From Flavobacterium sp. N2038 (GTDB lineage: Bacteria; Bacteroidota; Bacteroidia; Flavobacteriales; Flavobacteriaceae), in the NCBI RefSeq assembly GCF_025947185.1, contig NZ_CP110001.1:3224001-3288000 (forward strand): DNA of 64,000 bases. The letters are read 5' to 3'. The position numbers and the translations under genes were made by a program. Below, in pieces: positions 36,715-45,425 of the stretch; within the stretch, counting starts at the first letter, position 1, and each line of letters begins with the position of its first letter. The notes below the pieces were generated by a model. That model worked only from the letters and a program-made list of their open reading frames with translations. It did no database searches and had not been told where the DNA came from.

Positions 36715-37467
36715 ATGAGAAAAAAGATTGTTGCAGGAAACTGGAAAATGCATAAAAACGCAGCACAGACTGAAGAATTATTAAGCGAGTTAATCACTAA
36801 AATACCTGCAAAAACTACTGCACAAGTAATTGTAGCACCAACGTTTGTAAACTTACAAGCTGCAGTTGCAAAAGTAAAAAACACTACAATTGGTGTTTCT
36901 GCTCAAAACGTTCACCAGGCAGAAGGTGGTGCTTTTACAGGAGAAATTTCTGCTGATATGTTAACTAGTATTGGTGTAAACACTGTAATTCTTGGTCACT
37001 CTGAGCGTAGAGCTATTTTTCACGAAACTGATGCATTAATCGCAAACAAAGTTGATACTGCTTTAAAGCATGATATGACTGTTATATTCTGTTTTGGAGA
37101 AGAATTAAAAGACCGTCAGTCTGGAAATCATTTCAACATTGTTGAAAATCAATTACGTGACGGATTATTTCAAATTGCAAAAGAATCATGGTCTAAAGTT
37201 GTTTTAGCTTACGAACCAGTTTGGGCTATTGGAACGGGAGAAACTGCTTCACCAGAACAAGCTCAGGAAATGCACGAATTTATCAGAGAAGTTGTTCGTA
37301 AAGCTTACGGAGCTCAAATCGCTGACGAAGTTTCTATTTTATACGGTGGTTCTGTAAAACCAGAAAACGCTAAAGAAATATTCTCTAAACCAGACGTAGA
37401 CGGTGGTTTAATTGGAGGTGCTGCTTTAAAAGCAGATGATTTCTTAGCAATCGTTACTGCAATCTAA
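36715..37467 (+). CDS. tpiA: Triosephosphate isomerase
   Basis: A 250-residue TIM barrel that interconverts dihydroxyacetone phosphate and glyceraldehyde 3-phosphate. All signature residues are present: the Asn-Lys pair in VAGNWKMHKN, the electrophilic His in ILGHSERRAIF, the catalytic Glu in VLAYEPVWAIGTGETASPEQ, and the phosphate loops SILYGGSVKPENA and GGLIGGAAL. Length is standard. A strong terminator follows at 37524. Confidence 0.98.
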   Translation: MRKKIVAGNWKMHKNAAQTEELLSELITKIPAKTTAQVIVAPTFVNLQAAVAKVKNTTIGVSAQNVHQAEGGAFTGEISADMLTSIGVNTVILGHSERRAIFHETDALIANKVDTALKHDMTVIFCFGEELKDRQSGNHFNIVENQLRDGLFQIAKESWSKVVLAYEPVWAIGTGETASPEQAQEMHEFIREVVRKAYGAQIADEVSILYGGSVKPENAKEIFSKPDVDGGLIGGAALKADDFLAIVTAI

Positions 37468-37523
37468 AAACATTTAGCCACAGATTAAAAGATTCAAAAA
37501 GATTTTAAAATCTACTAAATAAT

Positions 37524-37553
37524 AAAAGCGTTCGTAAACCGAACGCTTTTTTT
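37524..37553 (+). terminator. Terminator of tpiA
   Basis: Perfect 11-bp stem AAAAGCGTTCG/CGAACGCTTTT with a 5-nt loop and T run. Confidence 0.93.
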
Positions 37554-37566
37554 GTGTCTATTTTAA

Positions 37567-37663
37567 ACCATATAAGTGATATAAGAAAATTTAAGCGAGA
37601 CTTCGAGTAAGAACTTTAAATGAACTTATATCACTTATATGGTGAAAAATAACTTATATGGTT
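37567..37663. repeat. Perfect 19-bp inverted repeat with a decayed extra arm
   Basis: Arms 37567-37585 and 37625-37643 (core ATATAAGTGATATAAG) are perfect reverse complements separated by 39 bp. A partial third arm, AACTTATATGGTT, sits at 37651-37663. It lies between convergent tpiA and the 769-residue exported protein gene. Confidence 0.85.
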
Positions 37664-37671
37664 AAAAAATT

Positions 37672-39981
37672 TTAGTTTATAAATGCTTTTAATAACGGGC
37701 AATTGTATCTTTTAAACGTTGGTGTTGTCTTATAAACGGAATAAAAATTAACCAGCTCCTGCCCTGCTTTAAATGGATTTTTTTCCTCTTCTTCAGCCGA
37801 AACAATATTAGCATAATGATTATAATAGTTACATTCAAAAATCATTAAACTGGCTAAGGCTTTTTCATTATTGTTTTTTGACATTTTTAAGGCTTTTTCG
37901 TAATACATTTTAGCCATGGTTAAACCGTAATAATTACCTTTTTGATAGCTCTTTTCATGCTCCGAATTGTCTCCATAAACATAATCAACATAAGATTCTC
38001 CCGATGTCCAGTCATACGCCACCATCATCCATGAATTTCCTAAATACGACACATTAAAATACGCATGAGCCAATTGCAAATTGCTAGCGGCTGTATTCTG
38101 TTTCTTCAATTGAATAAGTTTAGCAATAAAATCGGCTTTATTGAAATGATAATCAAATTTGCGTTCTTTATCATTCTGGAGAATTTTAGGAGCAAAAGGA
38201 TTTTCGTTTAAGTAATTTTTAAACTCATAGTTTTTATCCCAGAAATCCTTTGGCATACTTGAAAAAGTTTTAAGAGCTAACTCTAAATTATTATTTCTAA
38301 AAGCAATAGTTCCTTTCAGGTCTTTATAATAATTAATATCCGGAGCAATTGTTCCGGAGCAAATATATTTTTCAAAAGGTGTTTTGTCTTCTTTTTCTTT
38401 TAGTGCCATTAAATGATCCATATCTTCTACTGTTGCACTTCGGTCAAAATAACCGATATAACTGTAATAATAAGGATTATTGCAAATAGAATATTCTCCT
38501 TCGTTTTTAAGGTCAGATTTCATCATTAACAAACCTGCTGACACCCGATCTCCTTTTTTCGAAAAATCAGCACTGGCAATTCTGTACAAACTGTATAAAT
38601 TCTTAAACAATCCGTAATCCGTCTCCACCAGATTTTCGACTGAATCAAAATATGCAAAAAGCTGATTTTGCACTTTCTCACTTTTTAAATCATCTTGTTT
38701 TAATGAAACCAAAGCCAATTGAATATTCTTTTGCATTTTTATTGATGCATTGGCATTATCAGAAATCATATTAGTATATTTTTTCCCCTCATCAACCTGA
38801 TCATCAATAAAACAAAGCTGAGCAATTGCCGCAGTTATGTAATCTTTTTGTTCTCCTGATGTTTGTTCTCGTATAGAGATCAAAAAGTACTCTAATGCTC
38901 TTAAATGCAAAATATCTTTGTTATAATTTTCTTCTTTTGCTTTGGCATAATTATCATACCAGACTGTTCCGTTAAAAACGACCGATGGACTTCCGTTATT
39001 GGTATATTGTGGTGTAAAAATCCAGTCTTCAAGTTTGTTGATTTCCCTTCCAATTAAAAAGCTCAAATTGACACTGTTTGGGCTTAACGCATAGATTTCT
39101 TCAATTGTTTTTAAATCCGGTGCAGGATTTCGAAAACTTTCTATTGCCAAAATTACACTTCGTTCTTCATCGTTTTGTGCTAAGGCTAAGGTTTCTGCGG
39201 TTAATTTCCAGTTATAATGTTGCAGGACAGCAAATGATTTTTCTTCGCAGGCAGCAAAAACTTTACTTAATAAATAATTTTGCAAAGGAAAATCATCAAT
39301 ACACAATGCTTTGTAATATAAGGCCCAAGGGGCTAAAATAGTATTCTTATTATCTGCAAAATAAGTATCATACAAACGAATTACTTCATTTTTATCCTGA
39401 GCATAAAAACTATATCTCAGCATCAAAAATGCATAACGCTGTTTAAGGAAAGTATCTTTTGCCGATTTTATTTTCTTCTCAAAATCGGTTACATCTGCAA
39501 GTTTATGCTCTTTGCTTCCATAACCAATTTGCGACCATGATTCCCATTTCACTTCTGTATTACTATTGTATTCCAGTTTTTTAGCAAACACTATATAGTT
39601 TAAAAAAGCTTTATTTTTTGGTAATAGCAGCGCCTCAATAAAGGTGTTTTTTTCAAATGCTTTTTTTAGCGATTTGTTTTCAAAAGCTGTTTCAAATTGC
39701 TCAGAATCTGTTTCATACAAAATAGTATGAACATCTTTAGGGTCAATCTGATTTCCCAATTTTTTCTTCCATTCTAAACAATTCAATTCCTGATCAACAC
39801 CTGAAATAGTATTTGTCGAATAGTAATAATCTGCGGAATAGTAAAATGGCGTGAGCTTAAAAAATCCTTCACGTTGCGCTTTAAACAAAGCCAGTCTGCT
39901 GGTTTCAGGAGAAACACTCCAGCCGCAGGCAAAAGAAACCTGAAAACTTAAAACTAAAAGTAGGCTACTAAAAATGCGCAT
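37672..39981 (-). CDS. Large exported protein of unknown function
   Basis: I start this at the ATG at 39981 (MRIFSSLLLVLSFQVSFACG), giving 769 residues with a clean signal peptide; an upstream in-frame ATG at 40032 would bury the signal. The mature protein starts CGW and is rich in Tyr, Lys, Glu and Asn. It appears mostly helical, with many A..YN/KAL segments (LLMLRYSFYAQDKNEVIRLYDTYF, AKMYYEKALKMSKNNNEKALASLMIFE) that look like degenerate tetratricopeptide-type repeats. I do not recognise the family. Its start overlaps the end of the upstream lipoprotein gene by 14 bp, so the two are translationally coupled and probably work together at the cell surface. Confidence 0.75.
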   Translation of the reverse strand: MRIFSSLLLVLSFQVSFACGWSVSPETSRLALFKAQREGFFKLTPFYYSADYYYSTNTISGVDQELNCLEWKKKLGNQIDPKDVHTILYETDSEQFETAFENKSLKKAFEKNTFIEALLLPKNKAFLNYIVFAKKLEYNSNTEVKWESWSQIGYGSKEHKLADVTDFEKKIKSAKDTFLKQRYAFLMLRYSFYAQDKNEVIRLYDTYFADNKNTILAPWALYYKALCIDDFPLQNYLLSKVFAACEEKSFAVLQHYNWKLTAETLALAQNDEERSVILAIESFRNPAPDLKTIEEIYALSPNSVNLSFLIGREINKLEDWIFTPQYTNNGSPSVVFNGTVWYDNYAKAKEENYNKDILHLRALEYFLISIREQTSGEQKDYITAAIAQLCFIDDQVDEGKKYTNMISDNANASIKMQKNIQLALVSLKQDDLKSEKVQNQLFAYFDSVENLVETDYGLFKNLYSLYRIASADFSKKGDRVSAGLLMMKSDLKNEGEYSICNNPYYYSYIGYFDRSATVEDMDHLMALKEKEDKTPFEKYICSGTIAPDINYYKDLKGTIAFRNNNLELALKTFSSMPKDFWDKNYEFKNYLNENPFAPKILQNDKERKFDYHFNKADFIAKLIQLKKQNTAASNLQLAHAYFNVSYLGNSWMMVAYDWTSGESYVDYVYGDNSEHEKSYQKGNYYGLTMAKMYYEKALKMSKNNNEKALASLMIFECNYYNHYANIVSAEEEEKNPFKAGQELVNFYSVYKTTPTFKRYNCPLLKAFIN

Positions 39982-41110
39982 AATAGTCTGTGATATTTGG
40001 AATTCCATAATCGTTGATGTATTTTTTATCAAAAGAGAAAAATGTCACTTTGGTTTGATTATCAATCTTAATTTTGCTTTTTACAATCGAAATCATTTTC
40101 TCAAGTTCATCTTCAGAGATTTTCTCAATTCTGATTTCATCGCCATTCCGCAAATAGGTTTGTCCAATTAATACATCGTCCTGAAGAATATATTTAGAGT
40201 CTGAAATCTTTTTTAATTTGAGACTATCATTTCTCAATTGATCATAATCAGATAAAATTCCTTTAAATTGATTTCCTCTAAAAACTACTGCCCAACTGTA
40301 CAACGGCAAAGCGATATCGAGTTTTAGTTTGTATTTATCACGCGTAATATATTGTGCTAATTCTTCGCTTGTTCCAATTGAATTTTTAGTTTTAAAATCA
40401 TCTGGTTTTGATATATTATAACACATTAGCAAACCTTTATCTACTGGTGGTGTTCCTGCTTTTTCAGCATATTTATACTGCCACAATCTTATTGTTGCCG
40501 CAATTTTTGCTGTTGGATACTCTTTTTTGATTTGATGTAACAAATAGAAATAATTCTGTTGAGATTTTTGTGTCCAGTCGCAATCAATCAGGATCTCTTT
40601 GAAATCGACTTTTAATTTGGCTAACTCTATTGATTTTACAGAATCGTAATCGAGGCGCTTATAATTTTCATTTTTATAATAATCCTTTGGATAAACAATC
40701 GCATTTGTGTTATTATCTGCGGTGACCTCGTTCATTTTCACTCCAATCTGATGCACACGCTTAGCAATTCGAACCGCCAGACTATCTAATTGTTGCTTGC
40801 TTGATTGCAAAACAACTTCGTTTGTTATAAATATACTTGGCGTTATGTCAGGCTTGCTATTATTTAATCTTATATCATAAATGGTAGCTACAGGCAAAGG
40901 TTCTTTGGCATAAGGATTCCAGTCGATGTCAAAAAAACGCACGTAAAGATGTTTTACGTTTAGATTCTGTATCAAAGAATCATCTTGTTTATCAAAATTC
41001 AAATCGGTTTTCCAATAACAAAATGATCGTATAACTTCGTGTTCATTCTCACAACTTCCTGAGGTTAACACAACAAAGAGCAAAACAAAAATAACATTCC
41101 TCATATTCAA
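39968..41110 (-). CDS. Putative TIM-barrel-like lipoprotein of unknown function
   Basis: A 380-residue lipoprotein (lipobox VLTSGSCENEH, Cys20; a second ATG two codons in is also possible). The order of strands, for example VKHLYVRFFDIDWNP, FKEILIDCDWTQKSQQNYFYLLHQIKKEYPTAKIAATIRLWQY, LLMCYNI and LDIALPLYSWAVVF, looks like a GH18-type TIM barrel. A typical catalytic DxxDxDxE is not seen; the place is taken by LIDCDWTQ, so it may bind rather than cut sugar, or have another role. The downstream gene overlaps by 14 bp. A CAAATTTA (TAAATTTG on the minus strand, 41138-41131) lies 21 bp upstream as a weak promoter. Confidence 0.72.
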   Translation of the reverse strand: MNMRNVIFVLLFVVLTSGSCENEHEVIRSFCYWKTDLNFDKQDDSLIQNLNVKHLYVRFFDIDWNPYAKEPLPVATIYDIRLNNSKPDITPSIFITNEVVLQSSKQQLDSLAVRIAKRVHQIGVKMNEVTADNNTNAIVYPKDYYKNENYKRLDYDSVKSIELAKLKVDFKEILIDCDWTQKSQQNYFYLLHQIKKEYPTAKIAATIRLWQYKYAEKAGTPPVDKGLLMCYNISKPDDFKTKNSIGTSEELAQYITRDKYKLKLDIALPLYSWAVVFRGNQFKGILSDYDQLRNDSLKLKKISDSKYILQDDVLIGQTYLRNGDEIRIEKISEDELEKMISIVKSKIKIDNQTKVTFFSFDKKYINDYGIPNITDYYAHF

Positions 41111-41194
41111 AAAATCCTTACAATTTGAATCAAATTTAACATTAATAATTATTAGAATACGAATTATTTATAAACAACTTTTGCTTTGTATTCA

Positions 41195-41202
41195 TACCTT
41201 TG
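41195..41202 (+). promoter_or_regulatory. -7 element TACCTTTG of prmA-clpS
   Basis: Exact TAnnTTTG match 14 bp before the prmA ATG at 41217; no TTG with 17-23 spacing was found. Confidence 0.55.
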
Positions 41203-41216
41203 CAAAAAAATAATTT

Positions 41217-42050
41217 ATGTCGAATATATATTTAGGATATCATTTTACGATTGAGCCGAAAGAATTAGGATCAGAAATTTTAGTTGCTGAATTAGGCGAA
41301 AAAGCATTTGAAAGTTTTACAGAAACTGAAAATGGAATTTCGGCTTTTGTGAAGAAGGATTTGTGGGATGAAAACATTCTGGATGATATTTACATTTTAC
41401 AATCGGAAGAGTTTAAAATCGAATATACTATTGAAGAAATCGATCAGGTAAACTGGAATGAGGAATGGGAAAAAAACTTCGAACCAATTGATGTTGACGG
41501 CAAATGCCACGTTCGCGCTCCTTTTCATCCAAAAACAGATGCCGAATTTGATATTGTTATTGAACCAAAAATGAGTTTTGGAACCGGACATCATGAAACT
41601 ACACATATGATGATTCAGCATTTATTAGAAATGGATGTTAAGGGGCTTAAAACTTTAGATATGGGATGCGGAACTGCAATTCTTGCAATTCTTGCTGAAA
41701 TGAAAGGTGCCGAACCAATTGATGCAATTGATATTGACAACTGGTGTTATCTGAATTCTATCGAAAATGCTGAACGCAATAATTGCAAACATATCAGTGT
41801 TTATGAAGGCGATGCTGCTTTATTGGCCGGTAAAAAGTATGACCTGATTATTGCTAATATCAACAGAAATATTTTATTAAACGATATGCAGGCTTATGTT
41901 GATTCTTTAAACCCAAAAGGTATTATACTTTTTAGCGGTTTTTATGAAGAAGATGTTCCTTTTATCGACGCTTCATGTACTGAAAAAGGTTTAACTTATG
42001 TTAAAAAAATTCAAAGAAACAACTGGGTTTCATTAAAATACGTAAATTAG
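41217..42050 (+). CDS. prmA: Ribosomal protein L11 methyltransferase
   Basis: A 277-residue SAM-dependent methyltransferase that trimethylates ribosomal protein L11. The N-terminal substrate-recognition domain (1-95) is followed by the linker and the class I methyltransferase fold: MSFGTGHHETTHMM, LKTLDMGCGTAILAILAEMKGA (SAM motif I), DAIDIDNWCYLNSIENAERN and YDLIIANINRNILL (motif IV, NPP-like NINR). Length is somewhat short of E. coli PrmA (293) but normal for Bacteroidota. clpS follows after 35 bp. Confidence 0.96.
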   Translation: MSNIYLGYHFTIEPKELGSEILVAELGEKAFESFTETENGISAFVKKDLWDENILDDIYILQSEEFKIEYTIEEIDQVNWNEEWEKNFEPIDVDGKCHVRAPFHPKTDAEFDIVIEPKMSFGTGHHETTHMMIQHLLEMDVKGLKTLDMGCGTAILAILAEMKGAEPIDAIDIDNWCYLNSIENAERNNCKHISVYEGDAALLAGKKYDLIIANINRNILLNDMQAYVDSLNPKGIILFSGFYEEDVPFIDASCTEKGLTYVKKIQRNNWVSLKYVN

Positions 42051-42085
42051 TTAATATCAATTACAAAGTACAAAAACTAAAAAAG

Positions 42086-42361
42086 ATGAGTACTAAAGAA
42101 AAAGTAAGAGAAAGAGTTCGGGAAAAAGAAGCGACAGGATTCAATAATGAAATCATTATGTATAACGATGATGTTAATACTTTTGATCATGTTATCGATA
42201 CCTTAATACGCGTTTGTAACCACACGGCAGAACAAGCAGAACAATGCTCCTTAATTGTACATTACAACGGAAAATGCACTGTAAAAACGGGTCCTATTGA
42301 CAAACTAAAACCTCAATGTTTACAACTTTTGGAAGCTGGGCTTAGCGCCGAAATTGTTTAA
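42086..42361 (+). CDS. clpS: ClpS adaptor of the ClpAP/ClpCP protease
   Basis: A 91-residue N-end-rule adaptor. After a charged N-terminal tail (about 20 residues) the conserved core reads NEIIMYNDDVNTFDHVIDTLIRVCNHT (the NDD.NT.D.V binding-pocket motif), then EQCSLIVHYNGKCTVKTGP (equivalent of the HxxG segment), and the Leu-rich end. It delivers N-degron substrates to the Clp ATPase. It is the last gene of the prmA-clpS unit and is followed by a very long terminator hairpin. Confidence 0.95.
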   Translation: MSTKEKVRERVREKEATGFNNEIIMYNDDVNTFDHVIDTLIRVCNHTAEQAEQCSLIVHYNGKCTVKTGPIDKLKPQCLQLLEAGLSAEIV

Positions 42362-42378
42362 TTGCAAATAATTTAAAA

Positions 42379-42427
42379 AACATTCTATTTTATTCTATAT
42401 TTGAAATAAAATAGAATGTTTTTTTTT
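42379..42427 (+). terminator. 16-bp-stem terminator of prmA-clpS
   Basis: Perfect 16-bp stem AACATTCTATTTTATT/AATAAAATAGAATGTT, loop of 10 nt and a T run to 42427. The next gene's ATG follows immediately at 42428. Confidence 0.9.
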
Positions 42428-43699
42428 ATGGAAGAATACGGAAAGATATTAATTATTGCGATGCCCATTTTTCTAACTTTAATAGTGATAGAAAAGTTAT
42501 ATGGCATTTATAAAAAAGACGATACTGCGCCCTTAATAGACAGTGTGTCCAGCATTAGCTCAGGAATTACAAATTCTGTAAAAGATGTGCTGGGACTAAG
42601 TATAACTTTCCTGTCGTATGAATGGCTGGTTTCTAAAATTGCATTACAGCACTTAGAACCTAGTATTCTTTCTTATTGTATTGGCTTTTTTGTCATTGAC
42701 TTTTATGGTTATTGGAGCCATCGTCTGGCACATCAAATCAATTTTCTTTGGAACAAACATGCAATTCATCACAGCAGCGAAGAATTCAATCTGGCCTGTG
42801 CCCTTCGTCAGCCCATTGCCAGTTTAGTTAACTTGTTTACTTTTTTATTAATTCCTGCTGCCCTTTTAGGAGTTCCGGCTTCTGTTATCGCTATCACATT
42901 GCCATTGCATTTGTTTTTGCAGTTTTGGTATCATACCAAACACATCAAAAAAATGGGCTTTTTGGAGCACATTATTGTGACACCTTCACATCATCGTGTG
43001 CATCACGCTATCAATCCTGAATATTTAGATAAAAATCATTCTCAGATCTTTATTTTCTGGGACAAACTTTTTGGCACATTTCAGGAAGAATTAGACGATG
43101 TTCCACCTGTTTTTGGTATAACAAGACCAGCAAACACCTGGAATCCTATTCGTATAAATTTCCAGCACTTAAGTTTATTAATTAAAGATGCATGGCGTGC
43201 CGAAAACTGGAAAGACAAACTCACCATCTGGTTTAAACCAACTGGATGGAGACCTGAAAATTTTGAAGAAAAATATCCGGTAAACAAAATCGAAAATGTT
43301 TTTGAATTTGATAAATACGGTACACAAAACTCATCAAAACTAGTTTACTGGTCAATTGCACAGATGTTAATTACGCTTTTGTTTGTAAGTTATCTCTTTG
43401 ATAATATTGCCAAAATCGGACTTCCAAATATCTTTATTTATGGCTTTTTTATTCTGGTAACTATTTACAGTTATACCGAACTGATGGACAAAAGTAAATA
43501 TGCTATCTTCTGGGAAGGTCTGCGTTTTGCAACCGTAGTTTCAATTATCGCTTATTATGGAGACTGGTTTGGTTTAAACCATGTTTTTTCTGCCAGTAAT
43601 TATATTATTTTAGCTTATCTAAGTTTATCGTTTCTAATTACAGTTTATTTTGTAACAATCGATTTTAAAACCTACCAAAACCAACTAATAAAATCTTAA
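42428..43699 (+). CDS. Sterol desaturase / fatty acid hydroxylase family membrane protein
   Basis: A 423-residue membrane protein starting MEEYGKILII; an ATG 12 bases upstream lies inside the terminator stem, so I do not use it. The di-iron histidine clusters are HRLAH (98-102), HAIHHSS (111-115) and SHHRVHHAINP (about 178-186), the HxxxH, HxxHH and HxxHH pattern of the superfamily. The N-terminal half holds the hydroxylase-fold helices and the C-terminal half has four more predicted membrane segments, as in long forms related to alkylglycerol mono-oxygenase. It likely hydroxylates a lipid. The YhhN-family lysoplasmalogenase gene follows 7 bp later, which makes an ether-lipid substrate attractive (inference). 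Confidence 0.9.
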   Translation: MEEYGKILIIAMPIFLTLIVIEKLYGIYKKDDTAPLIDSVSSISSGITNSVKDVLGLSITFLSYEWLVSKIALQHLEPSILSYCIGFFVIDFYGYWSHRLAHQINFLWNKHAIHHSSEEFNLACALRQPIASLVNLFTFLLIPAALLGVPASVIAITLPLHLFLQFWYHTKHIKKMGFLEHIIVTPSHHRVHHAINPEYLDKNHSQIFIFWDKLFGTFQEELDDVPPVFGITRPANTWNPIRINFQHLSLLIKDAWRAENWKDKLTIWFKPTGWRPENFEEKYPVNKIENVFEFDKYGTQNSSKLVYWSIAQMLITLLFVSYLFDNIAKIGLPNIFIYGFFILVTIYSYTELMDKSKYAIFWEGLRFATVVSIIAYYGDWFGLNHVFSASNYIILAYLSLSFLITVYFVTIDFKTYQNQLIKS

Positions 43700-43706
43700 C
43701 CCCACG

Positions 43707-44387
43707 ATGAGAAACGCAACATTTTTTAAAACCTACATTCTATTTAGCATTTTCTATCTCTTTGCTATGCTTTTAGGATACGAAAATCTGGATTGTTTTT
43801 TAAAACCTGCCTTAATTCCCCTTTTAAGTTTAGGAGCCTATTTTTACAGAAAATTTCCATCCCAAAATCTACTTTTAAGCGCTTTATTATTTTCCTGGAT
43901 TGGCGATGTGATTTTGCTCTTTACAGATATGGGCGAAATTTACTTTATCCTTGGATTAGTGGCTTTTCTAATCTCACACATTCTGTATTGTGTCCTTTTT
44001 AATAAACAAGGTAAAAAAGAAAGAAAAAAGAACAAAACAGTATTTGCAATTGGATCTGTTGTAATAGCACTTTATTTAGTTGGAATGCTTGCTCTTTTAT
44101 TACCTTCTTTGGGAGATTTAAAAATTCCGGTAATTGTATATGCAACGGTTATTTCATTTATGCTTCTGTTTGCTTTTAATGGCTATTTAATATGGAAAAA
44201 ACCTGGCAATCTTTACGTTTTTTTAGGGGCAATAGTGTTTGTAATTTCAGATAGTATTTTAGCAATCAACAAATTCTATTCTCCAATTGAGAAAAGTTCA
44301 TTTTTTATCATGCTAACGTATCTTGTGGCACAATATCTGATTGTGGTTGGGATATTAAAACTGAATCCAAAAAAACCAAAAGTATAA
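43707..44387 (+). CDS. YhhN family lysoplasmalogenase-like membrane protein
   Basis: A 226-residue protein with about eight hydrophobic segments. YhhN/TMEM86 motifs are present: FLKPALIPLLSLGAYFY near the start, LLFSWIGDVILLFT, and FLGAIVFVISDSILAINKFY at the end, whose Asp residues are the conserved acid pair of the family. TMEM86 enzymes cut the vinyl-ether bond of lysoplasmalogen. It starts 7 bp after the hydroxylase-family gene, so the two are an operon. Confidence 0.9.
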   Translation: MRNATFFKTYILFSIFYLFAMLLGYENLDCFLKPALIPLLSLGAYFYRKFPSQNLLLSALLFSWIGDVILLFTDMGEIYFILGLVAFLISHILYCVLFNKQGKKERKKNKTVFAIGSVVIALYLVGMLALLLPSLGDLKIPVIVYATVISFMLLFAFNGYLIWKKPGNLYVFLGAIVFVISDSILAINKFYSPIEKSSFFIMLTYLVAQYLIVVGILKLNPKKPKV

Positions 44388-44413
44388 TTTAGTTCCGGTA
44401 ATAATCTTTAGTC

Positions 44414-44866
44414 ATGAAAAAAATAGCACTGTTTATTGTTTTACTCATTTCAACTGCTTCCTGTATAAGCACAAAATCGACTTTGAAAAATGTTGATGAC
44501 AGTGCTCCGGATTTAGTTTTAAATAAAAATAATACGTTTGTAATTTCATTATTCAGCAAAGACAAAAAATACGGTTATGATCCAGATTATCCTGTAAATA
44601 TATTTTTTAGAAATACCAGAGACGAGGCAGCAAACGAAGTTCGTTTCCTTAATGCTCTTGCTGGTCCTAATGGCGAAAAAATCACGTATAAACGTATGGA
44701 GACCTGTTGCCCTTTTCCAACAAAACGAAGCGACATGGGAGCCGGATTTCTAAATGTTTACGAATTAACGTGGGAAGGACAAAAGAAACCAATCACGCTT
44801 TATTTGAACATTTATGAAAAAGGAATTTTAATGGTACCGATGGGATTGAGTTTAAAGAAAGAATAA
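44414..44866 (+). CDS. Putative lipoprotein of unknown function
   Basis: A 150-residue lipoprotein (LISTASCISTK, Cys17). The mature part includes KYGYDPDYPVNIFFRNTRDEAANEVRFLNALAGPNGEKITYKR, then a ETCCPFPTKRSDMGAGFLNVYELTW segment with two adjacent Cys, and ends IYEKGILMVPMGLSLKKE. I know close relatives only as unnamed Flavobacterium proteins. It starts 26 bp after the YhhN gene and is 11 bp before the YcxB-like gene. Confidence 0.75.
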   Translation: MKKIALFIVLLISTASCISTKSTLKNVDDSAPDLVLNKNNTFVISLFSKDKKYGYDPDYPVNIFFRNTRDEAANEVRFLNALAGPNGEKITYKRMETCCPFPTKRSDMGAGFLNVYELTWEGQKKPITLYLNIYEKGILMVPMGLSLKKE

Positions 44867-44877
44867 TTTTTTTTTGA

Positions 44878-45399
44878 ATGGATAAAATAAGTTATGATAT
44901 AAAAATTTTTGGTGATGACTTTGCAGCTGCAAGGGCTCTTAACACTGCACAAAAAAAAGTTTCTTTAAAAAAAATAGTAATAGCAGTAGCAGCGTTAGGA
45001 ATTTGCTCTATAATTTTTGGTTTTATTATATATTTCCTGGTTATCTCCATTTCACTTATTATACTGATTTTAATAGGTTTAAAATTTTATAATCAATGGA
45101 CGCAAAAAAGAAGCACGCATATCAACGAAAAAGAAGCTCAAAGAATTTATGCTCATGAAAATATCAAAGTTACTTTTGATCATGAAAAAATAATATTTGG
45201 AAAAAGTGAGAAATATTATAAAGACGTACAAAGAGTTCTGGAAAACAATGCAATTTATTATTTTGGAACAAATGTAAATCCTTCTTTTCCTGAAAATGAA
45301 GCGGCGGTGATAATTCCTAAAAGATATATTGATAAAATAGAATTTGAAAATTTCATATTAAAAACCGCATTAGCAGAACATTTTTCAAATAAAAATTAA
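44878..45399 (+). CDS. YcxB-like membrane protein
   Basis: A 173-residue protein. An N-terminal cytoplasmic part (about 1-28) precedes two membrane helices (about 32-67), then a soluble domain with IKVTFDHEKIIFGKSEKYYKDVQRVLENNAIYYFGT and ...AAVIIPKRYI. That arrangement, two helices plus a small PH-like domain ending in an IPKR motif, is the YcxB-like pattern. Function unknown. It is the first of three consecutive small membrane-protein genes. Confidence 0.72.
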   Translation: MDKISYDIKIFGDDFAAARALNTAQKKVSLKKIVIAVAALGICSIIFGFIIYFLVISISLIILILIGLKFYNQWTQKRSTHINEKEAQRIYAHENIKVTFDHEKIIFGKSEKYYKDVQRVLENNAIYYFGTNVNPSFPENEAAVIIPKRYIDKIEFENFILKTALAEHFSNKN

Positions 45400-45425
45400 G
45401 AAAACGAACAATAAAGAATTAAATC

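Noticed and set aside
42416-42427. ATG four codons upstream for the hydroxylase-family gene
   Set aside because: It lies inside the clpS terminator stem and its T run codes MFFF; the ATG at 42428 is better.
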